Below are positions 13,801 through 25,203 of a stretch of 64,000 bases of DNA, in pieces. The stretch covers positions 248,001 through 312,000 of the forward strand of contig VZTG01004282.1 of NCBI GenBank assembly GCA_013397845.1. Reading direction: 5' to 3'. Numbering within the stretch: position 1 is the first letter of the stretch; each line of letters starts with the position of its first letter. This stretch comes from Melanocharis versteri. Lineage: Eukaryota > Chordata > Aves > Passeriformes > Melanocharitidae. Both the position numbers and the translations under genes were made by a program. A model generated the notes under the pieces. It was not told where the DNA came from. It saw only the letters and a list, made by a program, of their open reading frames with translations, and searched no databases.

Positions 13801-16800
13801 CACTCCTGTCTAGGTACTAGATGATCAGTGTAAAGGGTGCAATATTAATTGTTTCTAAATGTTTATATTGTTTTAGGTTTACGGTCAATGCAAAGCAATT
13901 ATCTACATGAATCAGGCAAGAAATATTGCTCATCTGAATACTTATGAGTGCACTTTACAACCAGGTATGCCTTCAACACACTCTTTATAAGAGAACTGGA
14001 AAAACTCTTTGCCTAATAGCATTACTTTGAATTTTAAATGTAGTTATGACACTGCAGTATCTCCATTAGCTTCAGCTGCCCTGATTTTCTCAAGTCAGTG
14101 ATCATAAGGTCAGGGAGGTCCTGCAGCTCAAAAGAGTTCAGTAATAACTGTTTTAACCTCTGGGACACTCAGCAGAGCCTCTACATGGGCTTTTACCCTC
14201 TGAACCAAAAAACATTTTTATGGGTTTGTGAAAGACAAGGAAAAAACAGCAAGCCCACTGTCAATAGGTTGAAGTTTTCCTTCAGTGTCTGCCTCCACTG
14301 CAACATTTTTATGGGTCTGCAAATACATAAAGATTCAAAATTACTGAGGGGTGCAAACCACATATTGTTACTCCAGGGGAGTGGAGGACAAGTGGGCAGG
14401 GTTGGGGGCATAGACGCATTTACAGTGACCTACACTGTCAACACGCTTTTAAGGTTTGCCTTCTCTAATGACATTGCTTTGTTTGAATAAAAAGCTCCAC
14501 GCAGATATATTTGGTCAATATGTCCCGACTGCCCACCTGTTGATTCTCCAACTAAGCCGCAATACTTGGAGACTGCTGTTCAAAGTCTTGCCAAGTTCAA
14601 CAGAGAGAGTGAACAAACTCATTACTTCTCTGTCCTCAATGTCACAAGAGCTTCAATGCAGGTAAGCCAAGGCTCATCTGACTTGTTTTAGCCCTCAAGA
14701 AATATGGATCCTCCAGACTACAATTTGTTTTGTCTTGGAGGTTATTTTGATTTTGTATCTGTATAGTGCACAGAATCCTTCTATGCAGAATTCTCCTGAT
14801 CATCTCGATCCAAGACTCTGATCCCATTTCTTGCAAAAAGAAGGGCTTTACGCAAAAGTCAAGACACAAACTTGCTTCCAAAGTTCAAGAAAGCTTCACT
14901 GTTAATTCTTTCTTCTTCCACCACCATGAATTCACAACTCCCCTGTAGAAAGTATTTAATAAAGCACAGTCGTACCTTCCAACACATACCTGTAATTCAC
15001 TGAATGAGTCTCGGCATGGTTTAGAACTAATTTTAGACTAACAGAGAGCTCATGACGTCATGGCTAAGTCCTCTTTGTTTACCACAGTATTATCTAGTCT
15101 CTCTAAAATTCAGTATGTGTGGATAGCAAAGTGGTTTTTCTTCTTTGTCTCAAACCGTCAGATATTACTACAATATACTATTTAATCACTTCCATTTTCT
15201 AACCCCAGTTTCAGAAATAGTAAAATGATCCTGTCCATTAAAACAACCAGAAATTGTCAACAAGACACTGAAGAGGGTCTTTGGCAATGTAGTTCTACGT
15301 GGATGCTAACTTATGACAAAATCCAAACTCATTTTCACTATGCCAACCCACGAGTTACTAAAATTGTGCATATATAAGAAGTACAAAAGGACCAGGCAAT
15401 AAAGCAGCACTGGCAAACAAACATTCGCTGTAACACAACTTACAGTAGTGCCCCAAGTATCATCTGCTCCTTCCAGACTTAGCAGGAGTTTTCCATATAT
15501 TTCAAGGTCAGTAGAATTCTTTATTCTTCCTGACACATGCACAAGTTCTAATTGCCACTGGCCTCTCATTTACAGTGGGTCATTGGTCCTGCATATTTTG
15601 TGGAGTTTTTAATTCAGGAGACATCTTGCTCCAAAGATGAGACAGTTGCTGACATCTCAATGTGTGAGCCACTTCCACCAGAAGTAGCTGTAAGTACTTT
15701 TCCTTGTATAAACACCAGTTTTCCAGATACTATGATTCCTCAGTGAATATTTAGTATTTATCTCCTTGGCTTTTTGCAGACAAGAACCAAAACCCACAGT
15801 CATCTTTTTATGGATTGTAGCTCTATAGTGTCTTGCAACTCTACTTTAGAATAGAGAAACATTTCAGCAAAAGTTCTGAATTCTTACCAGAAGTCCATAA
15901 GCAAAGAAAACAAAAAAATACCATCCAGAAAAAGGGGGAGTAGCCATCACTTTACAAAACTGAATGAGTCTAAAGGATTTCTTCCAAGGAAACAGATATA
16001 GACAATAAATCACAAACAATGCATCAAGAGTATATTCATACTACAATCAGGTCAGCTAAGGAAAACATTTAGGAGCTAAGGAATAAATTGTAAGAGAAAC
16101 TGGAAGACTAAATGGGCATGTTGTCAAGAGATAACATTTCAAGCCCCATCTTAAGTGAGATCCAAGCCATGACACCTACAGTCCAGTACAAACACAGCTA
16201 CTAGAAACAGCATTTTTTTCCCACGGTTTCTTTCACTAGTAAGGCGTGAAATTGGTTCTGTGTGGAAAATTATATTATGTTCCATACACAACTTGCCTGT
16301 ATAGGGGTATTCTGCTGCAGGAGAACTTAAGCAAGCTGTTGTAGTTTGGCCTTAAGCAGCCAGCTTATTTTTGCTATTGTGTTACCTAACCCTCCTTTGC
16401 AAACACAAGGCCTTTATCAGAACACTGCCTCCCTTTGTGAGGTTGCCAATCCCAAAATAAAAGTTTGCCCAAGCTGTTTATCCCTAGAAATACACTTAGA
16501 AGCTATAACTATTCAGCCTTTCATAATCACTTATTTTACAAGATAGGAGCTTAGTATCAGTGCTCCATGTGAAAAAATGCTTGTATTTTCTTCTTACAGA
16601 AAATCGGTTTCTGCAAAGGCTCTGTAGTAAACAGTCGCGCGGAACAGTTTGTTACAATATCCTGTGAAATCTACAGTCAGCAGGTATTTCTTAATCTAAT
16701 CTTAATATTTCAAGAGTAATACTCCTTTACAAAACAAGTATTGAACTTCTGAAAGCCTAGCCATTTTTAAGTTTTCTTATTCACAAAGACATGTGCTTCA

Positions 16801-17582
16801 AGAAAGTGATAAGGCCAGATCAGGAAGAAATCTCTCTTGTGATAAAACAAACTGTTGTTGGGTGGATAAAAAGGCAATAGAGTGAGTATAGAGACAATCC
16901 TGCAGAATGTGTTCAGAATGCTCTACAGTGAAATTGTAAATCACAAAGGGAATTCAAGGGATATTACTGTAGTTACCCAAGTTTCATGCACTCATCTCCC
17001 CCGGCACAAGAAGTAGTTACATTTGTTTATTCTTTGAGCTTCTGTTCTGTAGCTGGTCTTGGAGGACTAGAGATGAAGCAGATGCTTAGTGTGAAGGGTA
17101 ATCTTCATATCTAAAGGAATCTGGAATTGCTTCAATTCAGATAATGCTTATTCCCTGTTATTTAGGATCCTGCCACTGAAGAGGAAAATCAGGAAGCTAA
17201 TCAGACACCTGGAAAACCCAAGCAGGATCAACAGGCTTCCCCTTCAGATGCCAATTCTTTCTCCCCACACCTGGAAAAAACAGTGGGCTGGGTTAAAATT
17301 CTACCCCCTTCAAATGAAGACATCACTTTCCACAGCCTACAAGAAAGTCAAAATGAACATAAAGATAGAAAGCCAGCCCCTCCTAAGGCTGTAGGACCTA
17401 CACCCAGTCTCAATGGAGAAAAGACTCAAGTAAACAAACCAGACCTGACCAAACCAGTCACTGGACCAGTTATTCTCCCTTTTCCTGAAGAACCTTCTCT
17501 ATCAGATTCATGTCCAGGAGAAGCAAAGCAGATGGAAGCCATCCTCCACGCTTTGATAATTAGAAAGCCTACCACTATCTAG
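7835..17582 (+). CDS. FETUB: Fetuin-B, complete
   Basis: Exons: 7835-8056, 12398-12508, 13877-13964, 14495-14661, 15576-15689, 16600-16683, 17166-17582 (stop TAG); 400 residues against 382 in human. The ATG opens a hydrophobic signal peptide (residues 1-20, ending CSCIAA). Exons 1-3 form cystatin domain 1 (DGYVL-like EEGYVLSLYR, then VVDTECHVL and YGQCKAI). Exons 4-6 form domain 2, opening with CPDCP at residues 150-154, the fetuin-B motif whose Asp reaches the zinc of astacin proteases, then WVIGPAYFVEFLI, very close to human. Exon 7 is a proline-rich tail with VILPFPEE and SCPGEA matching the human tail. Family role: secreted inhibitor of ovastacin and related metalloproteases, needed in mammals to stop early egg-coat hardening. 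Exon 4 uses the acceptor after AAAAAG (14494); the next AG, 10 bases on, breaks the frame. Confidence 0.93.
8057..12397 (+). other. FETUB intron 1
   Basis: A 4.3 kb intron from GTAAGT to TTTTCAG. AT-rich, with scattered short open frames and no recognisable exon, RNA gene or mobile element. The remaining FETUB introns (12509-13876, 13965-14494, 14662-15575, 15690-16599, 16684-17165) are likewise blank to me. Confidence 0.6.
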
Positions 17583-17664
17583 CCAGCATCCAAGCATCTC
17601 AACTATCTGCAACAAAATAACAGCCAAAATGGCAACATGGTTTTCAAATTGTGTAACACCTTCA

Positions 17665-17674
17665 AATAAATAAA
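17665..17674 (+). terminator. FETUB polyadenylation signal (two overlapping AATAAA)
   Basis: AATAAA at 17665-17670 and again at 17669-17674, 83 bases after the stop, followed by a T-rich stretch. It predicts a very short 3' UTR of about 110 bases. Confidence 0.75.
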
Positions 17675-17829
17675 TTGTTTATTACAGTCTTCATCTTTGG
17701 CATTCTCTGTTTTATGAAAGCACAAGAACATATTGGGAGAAGAAGTTTAACTGGGGCATTTTCCAACAAAAGTATTTGGCTTTTAATTCTCAAATTCCCC
17801 CCATCAAGCAGAGCATGAAGGAAAGGTAA

Positions 17830-18560
17830 CTTTGGAGGATAAAAGAACTTGCAGGGCTGGGACAGCCCAAAGACATCAGAAAAAAATATCCCCAGTAGCA
17901 AAATTCTGTCAGGGCCCAGTGCAGGATGGCTGTTCCCCAAGGGATGGGGAGATGGAGCCAAGAGTGACAACCAGGCTGGCAGGGCAGGGGCCTGTCCTGT
18001 GGTGTCTGAGGGAGGCGAGCAGGGCACACCCAGCGATGGAAGTCAGTTTATAGGAAGGAGCCAGTTCACCACGTAAATTCAGGGGCAGGGAGGCAGGTCT
18101 GAGGCCAGGCAGTGAGTGTGAATTAGCAAGGCATGGTCAGGGGCTGGTGCGGTCATGGTGGCCAGAGCCAGGCACAGCCCAGCGGTCTCCCAGCAAGTCC
18201 GGAGTGACCAGGCAGGTGTGAGGGACACAAGGCTGCAGGTCTGAACCTGGGCCTGCATCTGCAGCATCCGTGGCCAGGCACAGGCACAGCTGAGATGCAG
18301 CAGGAGCTGGAACTCGGGCAGGGGCCCAAACGCTGCAGCCTCAGCTTAAAGCAGCTCCTGAGGGAAGCAGGGTGGGTCAGCCCTGGCCGTGGCCTCCCCA
18401 CAGCACTGCCTGGGAGCCTGTCCCCAAGGCCACCAAGGAACAGCCCTGCTGTGCTGAGCCTGGCACCTGGCACCAAACCCTCCTGGAGCAGGGACGCTCT
18501 CGGGGCCTTAGAGAGTCACAGCACGGTGACACGGCATGAACAGGGAACAGCAGTTCAGCG
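17830..18560. other. GC-rich block, possibly a decayed LTR
   Basis: This stretch is much richer in G and C (many gcagg and ccagg words) than the AT-rich sequence on either side, and it stops abruptly near 18560. Several overlapping open frames on both strands follow from composition and look non-protein-like. Such blocks in bird intergenic DNA are often old endogenous retrovirus LTRs. I could not find matching ends or a target-site duplication, so that origin is a guess. Confidence 0.25.
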
Positions 18561-21500
18561 CTGGGTAGCATTAAAAGCTAGTGAGGTTTTGCTATTTTGT
18601 GGGTAAACTTCTTGATTATAATGTGAGGAGCTTAGCCTATTTTTTTATTTCCTGTAGAAGATCTCAAGAAAGATTATTTTTTTCTTAATGCTTCATACCT
18701 CACTTAAAGCATGTGGAAGAGCCTACACGCGTGTGAAGCCTCTGCACATAATTCTGGCTGGTGGAGAATCAAGTCCAGGCTGTTGAGATTCTTATGCTCT
18801 ACTGATGCCGCTGTGCAGGAAAAACAATGATTTAAAAAATCAGCCTAATTCCTTCTTGAGATAGGTCATATTAACTGCTTTACAATAAAAGCCACAGGGA
18901 CACTCGACAGCCTGCAGCTAAGAAAAATCGATTTCACTGAAGTCAGACATAGTAATTGTACCGACAAAAACAAATAAAAATAAATGACAAGACAAGAAGA
19001 AAAAGAATGAACATAGGAAAGAAATGTCATCTGTGGCCAGGAGTACACTGATATTTGCAATAACTAAGGGGTTTGTATGAGACCACAAAGCCTTTTTCCA
19101 GTTGCCACCAGATCTGTAAAACCATTTGTTCAAAACAAAATCAATAAAATATTATTGTTTCTGAAGCTTTTATGATACTGTATCATCCCTAGAGATCCTG
19201 CATAATTTCTACACTTAAAGAGCCTTCCAACAAAAAATTATGGTTTTGTCAAAGTATCTTGGCATTATGCAAGTTGATTAAAATGTATTATTTTATTATT
19301 ACTATTGTTTTATTTTGAGTGGGGACAAAATAATACTGAAATATTGAGTGGAATTATATTCAAAGAAACTATGCTTGCATTTTCAGTCTGCAAAACTCTT
19401 ACAAATATAAATTTGATATAAAAAAGTAATTTAGTTGCTTCAAAGATTAAAATAAGCCAAAAACTGATGTGTGAAACATATCAACTGAGCCAAAAGTAAT
19501 TCTATTTCAATCCCACATTATGAGAAATTTCAATATATTTTGGTTTCATTCATTTCAGAGTAGAAAGACTTTCAAAATCAGATAGTTCTCGAAAAATCCT
19601 AAAATTCAAATTCTAACTAATTCTTATTGCAGTAGGAGCTCTAGGCTGTGTCAGCATTCCCTTTTTTATCAAGTCATCGAATTACAGCATCTTGTTTTCC
19701 CTCGGGAAGTTTCACCTTTGCCAGCTCGGGTTTCTCTAACACAACCAGTGTGTTCTACTTCCCCGGACAGGAACCGCTGATCTGCCATATGCCAAAATCT
19801 GGGCTCCCAGGCACTGCTCCATGCCCTCACACAGAGCACCCACGGCTGCATTCAGTGAGTCAGGGAACAGAGCACTGGGGCAACAGCCTGTCACACCTCA
19901 GGGATTTTCAAAATGCTGGGTTTGCCCCTCTTTTTTCAGTTAATCACCACACTTCTCACTTCTGCTGCAGAGTCCTTTTCATTAACTGTTTGCATGTTGA
20001 TTCTATTCTCACTGTGGCTCCATCAATTTAATGACACTACTGAGACTTTTATCAACATACACAACCAGATTCTTCCCCTGAAGGAGCACTGGGGAAGAAA
20101 TCAGCTTCATTAACTGCTAGTCACAGCCAAGAATACCCCATTCCACTCAGTTCTTTTTCTTGACTATGGCTCCTTACAACAGTAAATTGAACAGCCACAG
20201 TGAGTGAAGATAAATGGAGTGGAGTTGGTGTGAACAGAAGCAGGGGGAGTTACAGGGGACACTGGAAAGCCTGGATCCACAGTTTTGAGCATTCCATTTG
20301 GATACTGTGTATTCTGTTCTGCAGATGAGGCTCAGAAAAGACATTTGAATCAATAATTTCCCTAACTTGGATCTGGGATTTGGGTTCAAAGACTTCTCTG
20401 ATTTAAAAATAAGCAGCAGAAGGGGTGTTTATCTGAGCAGTAACAGTACCTCCAGCACAGATCAACAAAGCAGCAGTGGTCAGTGCAGAGTCATGAGCAT
20501 TTCCTTTGTTTGCTGTGGCCACTCCAGCACAAAGTCCATACCCAGCTTCAGTGTCACCTGGGCCACTGCCAGTGTTTACCATAATAGAGTCCCGGTACTG
20601 ATGTCCAAGATTAAATTCTTGAATTACAAGTAGGAGTCTGAGGTTGTATAGTTTCTGTGTTTCCTTTGTCCTCAGGACATACCTGCATACTGCGGCACTC
20701 CCATATGGCATTGATATTATTAACAGCTGGTAGCATTTAGTCATCAGGACTTCAAATCCTGCTGCTGATTCAGCACCTTTATGCCAATCTGTGAGTGGGC
20801 CAGCACTGCAGCATTCACCCTCCAGCACACCCACACGGGCAGCCTGGTCTCCACACACTGACTCTCTGAGACAGGACTGCAGCAAATCCTCTCAAAAACA
20901 TGCCCAGGTAGTGCTGAACCTCTCCATCTTCTGGCCTGGCCTCAGCTTCCAGTCAGTGTGAGCGGAGCAGCTGGGCAGTCACACACCCTGTGTCCCTCCA
21001 GCCACACCCCAAGCGCTCCTCACCTCCCCCAGGACTCTGAACTGTTACATGCTGCTTGTCCTTGTCCTGCAGAAAACGGGCCAGTGACAAAAAGAAGCCC
21101 TTCATCCAGTACTGGAGATGAGAAGCAGATGGATTTGGGCAGACAATTCCCAATTCACTTTTCAATTTTGTTTTACGGTTTTTCAACATTTATTGATCTT
21201 ATCAGATAATATCATCCAATAATAACTTGTTATCTGGGCAATGTCCAGCTAAAATCTGGTCTGATGTTTACTTGAGCAAACATTCCAATTTCACATGAAC
21301 AATGTTTTGTATTCAGGCACAGATAAATGATGGTCAATGACCTCCAGGACTGTTGACATTTTTATCTGATATTTTCAAGCCTTTACCTCAGAATATAGGT
21401 GGGGCACCATGAATGCAAAAATAGGAACAGTAATAGTCAAAGGAAACAGAAGATTTTAAAAAGCAAGACCCAGACATCAAAGTTCTTAAGATGGGTTTTA

Positions 21501-23760
21501 AAAACAAGGTTTTTATAAAATAAACTAAATACAAATTCTATTTGTGTGACTTCAGAACCTACCTATTGCACACACTTCATAGTTAAGCATTTTCTTCTGC
21601 ATCTCTGAGATGTAGAACTCCCTCTGACTTCATTCTTAACATCAAATTCTTAACCTCACCTTTTCCCCCAGCCTCGCAAGCCCCTCTGCAGAAAGGTCAG
21701 TCTTTCAACATATCCTTACAGTCATCAATTAACAATTAGACTGTTTTTTTCTAAAAAGCAATTTGCAGCCAAAGACACTGAGGACAACACAAGGAATACT
21801 GACACCCTTTTTATTCCCTGTATTAGTCCTTGAGGGCTCCTAAGCAATGAGACTTCTGTAACTACATTGTCAACCTGCTCACTTGACAGTTTGTCTCCTC
21901 CAAATAGCTTCTGAACTTAAGGTCTCTTTGAATGAAATTTGATAGACAAGGTGATGAAACTTCTACAAGTTTGATAAAAAAATGGTGACTGGTAAAGAAA
22001 AATAAGCTGCAGGCAGAGAGGGAAAGCTGTAGCTGCAGCTGCTGCTCTGAAAACCATAACCAAAGCAAATTTGTCTAACATTGCATTTGCATTGGGGGCA
22101 TCCTGTATACACCCAGCAGATAAAAATAAGACATGTCACATTTACATATTTTTCTGTCCTCCTTGGGGGCATTTCTGTCAAGTGCAGAGACACCCCAAGA
22201 ACTGCAAATCTTTTTTGGTTTTTTCATCAAGACCACCAAGGTCTGAAGCTCTGGGGAATCTCAGACTGAAAAAAGAGCAAAGAGAAGCCAACCCAGAATT
22301 CACCTCTAAGCAACTGGAGCCACACGTGTCTGTGTTAACTGGGCTCTGGCTTGGGAGCAAGAACAGGAGCAGCTGCAGGGCAGCACAGAATGAGACAGGA
22401 AAGACCTCGTGCCTGCACAGGTGACCGAGCTGTGCCGTGTGGTGCCACCAGCCTGGGCATGAAGCGCTCCTGCAGAAGGCAGAGAAGAGTGTGCTCACTT
22501 GGGTTGTACTCCTAAGAAACCAGGGACACCCGTAAATAGTTACAGCTGTACTATAGGAAAGGAGGAATTGGTTATTGCATATCATCTCCTTTATGTGTCA
22601 GCTCTCCTTTTCCTATCCCTCTAGTTTAAAGTTATATTTATTACACAGTTCATACAGTGTTTTTCAAGTAGGGAAGATAAGACTGTTTTTGATGTGTTCT
22701 CCCAGTGCTCTGGAGAGGTTTGGGATGGAGGTTTATTACCATATCCCTAAAGTTTGAATGTGGATCACCTCTTACTGTTTCAAGTCAAGCCTTGGTAAAA
22801 GTCATAAATGAGGTTTTGATACACTACACAAGAGAAATGCCATGTTTGGATAAATATTTCTATTCCTTCCAGCAATCTGTTTACAGAGATGGCTTCATTA
22901 AAGCAACACACAAAACTTACAAGCAATAAATATAAAAACAAAATAAGTTTTTAAAAAGATATCAAACCGAAGGAGAAGTGATAAAAATACATTATCCTGA
23001 CTTAAGTACAACCAATATTTCATTAACCGGTCTTACTGTGCCTGTAGTTCTTGTCAATGCTGTACTTTAGTAATGGAGTCCAATCTTTTTTTTCCAAAGA
23101 AATCAAGGACAAAACTCTCTAGAGTGAGAACAGAACCTTACTTTACTTCTGCAGTCAATTTTGCAGGAATTGCACGTTTTCCACTGTTTATTCATACTGT
23201 TTCAATTTCATACATAAAATATACATAAGCTATGGTAAAAAAAATGATGGGTGTCACAATGAACAACCCAGAACAGAAAAGAAAAAAAAGAGCAATCTGC
23301 AAACAACAGACGGCTGAGGGAACTATGTCATAAATCACCTGATCCAATGCCTTTCTTCAGTATCTCTGCCCATTTGAAAAAATTAACCAGTATTGTAATA
23401 AATGAATTGGGGTGCAATTTGGAACACAGCAATAATGAGAATTTTATTTTCAACTGATGAGATATATTTCAAATGTCTTTGATTATTTACACAACATTTA
23501 TTTCACTGCTTTTTTTTCCTATCTTCTGGAAGAGATTCTGAGTAATTATACTGAAATGTTATAAAACCAAACCAAAAGAAATGCCCTATTTCATCAGAAC
23601 AGTGGTACCTCCAGCCCAGTAGCCCCCTCTCCCTGTGGCAAAAGACAGTTGTGGTTAGAAGAAGCTTATGACCTGCCCCTCTCTGCAAACCATTCCTCTT
23701 GTACTTTTCCAGCACCCAGAATCATTGTAGCAGGGACTTTAAAGGGTACTCATCTGCTGA
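18561..23760. other. FETUB-HRG intergenic region, first part
   Basis: About 5.2 kb of mainly AT-rich DNA. Stretches at about 20200-21180 and 22180-22480 are somewhat GC-richer and carry the longest chance frames (up to 160 codons on the - strand at 20403-20885), which show no domain I can name and have no splice context. No RNA gene or clear promoter seen. Confidence 0.5.
22756..22926 (+). pseudogene. Doubtful cystatin-like exon relic
   Basis: An open frame here reads FECGSPL, then ALVKVINEVLIHYT and DKYFYSF before its stop. The spacing of Cys, a helix of small and hydrophobic residues, Tyr, and an aromatic strand loosely follows the first exon of a fetuin-type cystatin domain (C..CP, helix ending xYN, then xYxxF). 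There is no convincing splice site at either end and no partner exon nearby, and the likeness may be chance. It lies between two members of the family, which is the only contextual support. Confidence 0.12.
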
Positions 23761-23769
23761 GTCCTTCTA

Positions 23770-23980
23770 GTATTCATGTAAGGACCTGCTGTCCATGGAC
23801 TTTTCTAGGCAATTTCTGCCCCCAATGACACTGTCTGCACCCAGATCTTTCTGTGGCAACAAGTTCCACAAGTGGGGGGACTATTTTTAACCATTTTAAA
23901 CTCACCCATGATAGTTTTGGGTGCCCCTGCTTCTAATATTGTAAGATGCTCCATCCTTTCAAGGTCAAACATGTAAATCC
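23770..23980 (-). mobile_element. Old CR1/L3-like LINE relic, antisense
   Basis: The + strand carries phrases such as gtggcaacaagttccacaag and a following gggtgcccct that I recognise from ancient amniote LINE relics lying in antisense. The copy is heavily decayed and its limits are approximate. It directly abuts the CR1 3' end at 23984. Confidence 0.35.
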
Positions 23981-23983
23981 AAG

Positions 23984-24044
23984 TCATAGAATCATAGAAT
24001 GGTTTGGGTTGGAAGGGACCTTAAAGATCATCTAGCTTCCAGCC
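23984..24044 (-). mobile_element. CR1 LINE, truncated 3' end
   Basis: The + strand begins with two copies of the octamer-type word tcatagaa, then tggtttgggttggaaggg and accttaaagatcatct. Read on the - strand this is the standard end of avian CR1 elements, including the terminal ATTCTATG repeat. Only about 60 bases are present, the usual extreme 5' truncation. Confidence 0.85.
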
Positions 24045-25020
24045 CCCAAGTCAATTATATAGCCAGCACTTTTTCTGTGAGAAGCTAATCCAATCTTCAC
24101 ATCAACCTAGATTTGGAAAATTCCTCATCTGAGTCTGACCTTGTCATTTTGGACTCACCTTGCATTTTTGTCTTTTCTTATTCAGTGTTTGAATTTTGTA
24201 TTCCATCTTCAGCCACTCCCTGACAAGCAATTACTGCCTTTTAAGAATGTCTTAAACTATCCTGAATAAAAGATTTTGAATACAATGAGACAACATCTCA
24301 TCCTTTCTGCTTCAAGAGGATATTGGCATATCCTTGAAAGGTATAAATCTTACTAGGTACTGCATTATTTTATTAAATACAAAATGAAAAATTACCAGCA
24401 ATTCTCTAAAGAAGTCTATGAAGGCTACCACAGCCAAAAAGCACACAAGCCTGCTCAGGTTGAGAACACGAAGGCAGCTTTATGTCACTTCTTGCCATAC
24501 CTAGATTACAGGGGTATTAGGCCAGTCAGTCCCTTTCTGAGTACCAGTCTGAAATGATGTAGAGCTGATAGAAATCTGCTCTAAATTTTCTTGAGCTGGA
24601 GGAGTAGCAGGTACTCACACAGCAGCTACAGATCACCAGCCTGCAATGCACCTTGAGCTATATCCCTTTTCCACATCTGAGTGAATTCCTTGTTTCCCTT
24701 TCACTAGTCACCTGGTGGTTAAGGATCTGCAAAAACAGGGATATGGATATAGCCACAATTTGACCACAAATATTTCAGCATATTTTCAGTTCAACTGTTT
24801 CAATAGTAAACAGAAGACAAAGATTGTGTAACATCTCCACACATAAACTGGGCACCTTCTTACTGCCAGGCTCAGCCTTACACTGTTAGAAGTATTTTCC
24901 ATGGTAAAGCAGCATTGCACAATGCCTGCTTAAATGATCACAAACAGGCCCTTTGACGGGTAGTCCAGAGAGTGTTAGAAAGCCTACTTTCCTCAAAATC
25001 TGCTCAATCACTCTATAATC
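24045..25020. other. Intergenic region upstream of the HRG promoter
   Basis: About 1 kb with no recognisable gene, RNA or repeat apart from the CR1 remnant that ends at its left edge. Confidence 0.55.
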
Positions 25021-25030
25021 ATTTACTTGC

Positions 25031-25097
25031 TGTTTGTAAATGTTAATCCAGGGTCAAGGTAATCGCTCTCTGACACGACACTTAAAATTATATAAAA
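25031..25097 (+). promoter_or_regulatory. HRG promoter: FOXA-like, HNF1 half-site and TATA motifs
   Basis: TGTTTGTAAA at 25031-25040 (forkhead type) runs into TGTTAATCC (HNF1 half-site, from 25041) and GGGTCAAGGTAA (nuclear-receptor-like). TATATAAAA lies at 25089-25097, 107 bases before the ATG at 25204, placing the start of transcription near 25120. The combination fits a liver-specific promoter, as known for HRG. Motif matches only. Confidence 0.5.
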
Positions 25098-25203
25098 CCA
25101 TGCCCTTTTAGCATTCATTTATAACTTTGGTGGGCTGCTCTGATTTAAAAGCAGGCTGTCTTTATCAGGGCATGGGCACAAGTGACCTAACACTGCAAAC
25201 AAA

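Noticed and set aside
20403..20885. 160-codon open frame on the - strand between FETUB and HRG
   Set aside because: No signal peptide, domain or splice context that I recognise. The region is moderately GC-rich, which lengthens chance frames; parts looked faintly receptor-like but the order of motifs did not fit.
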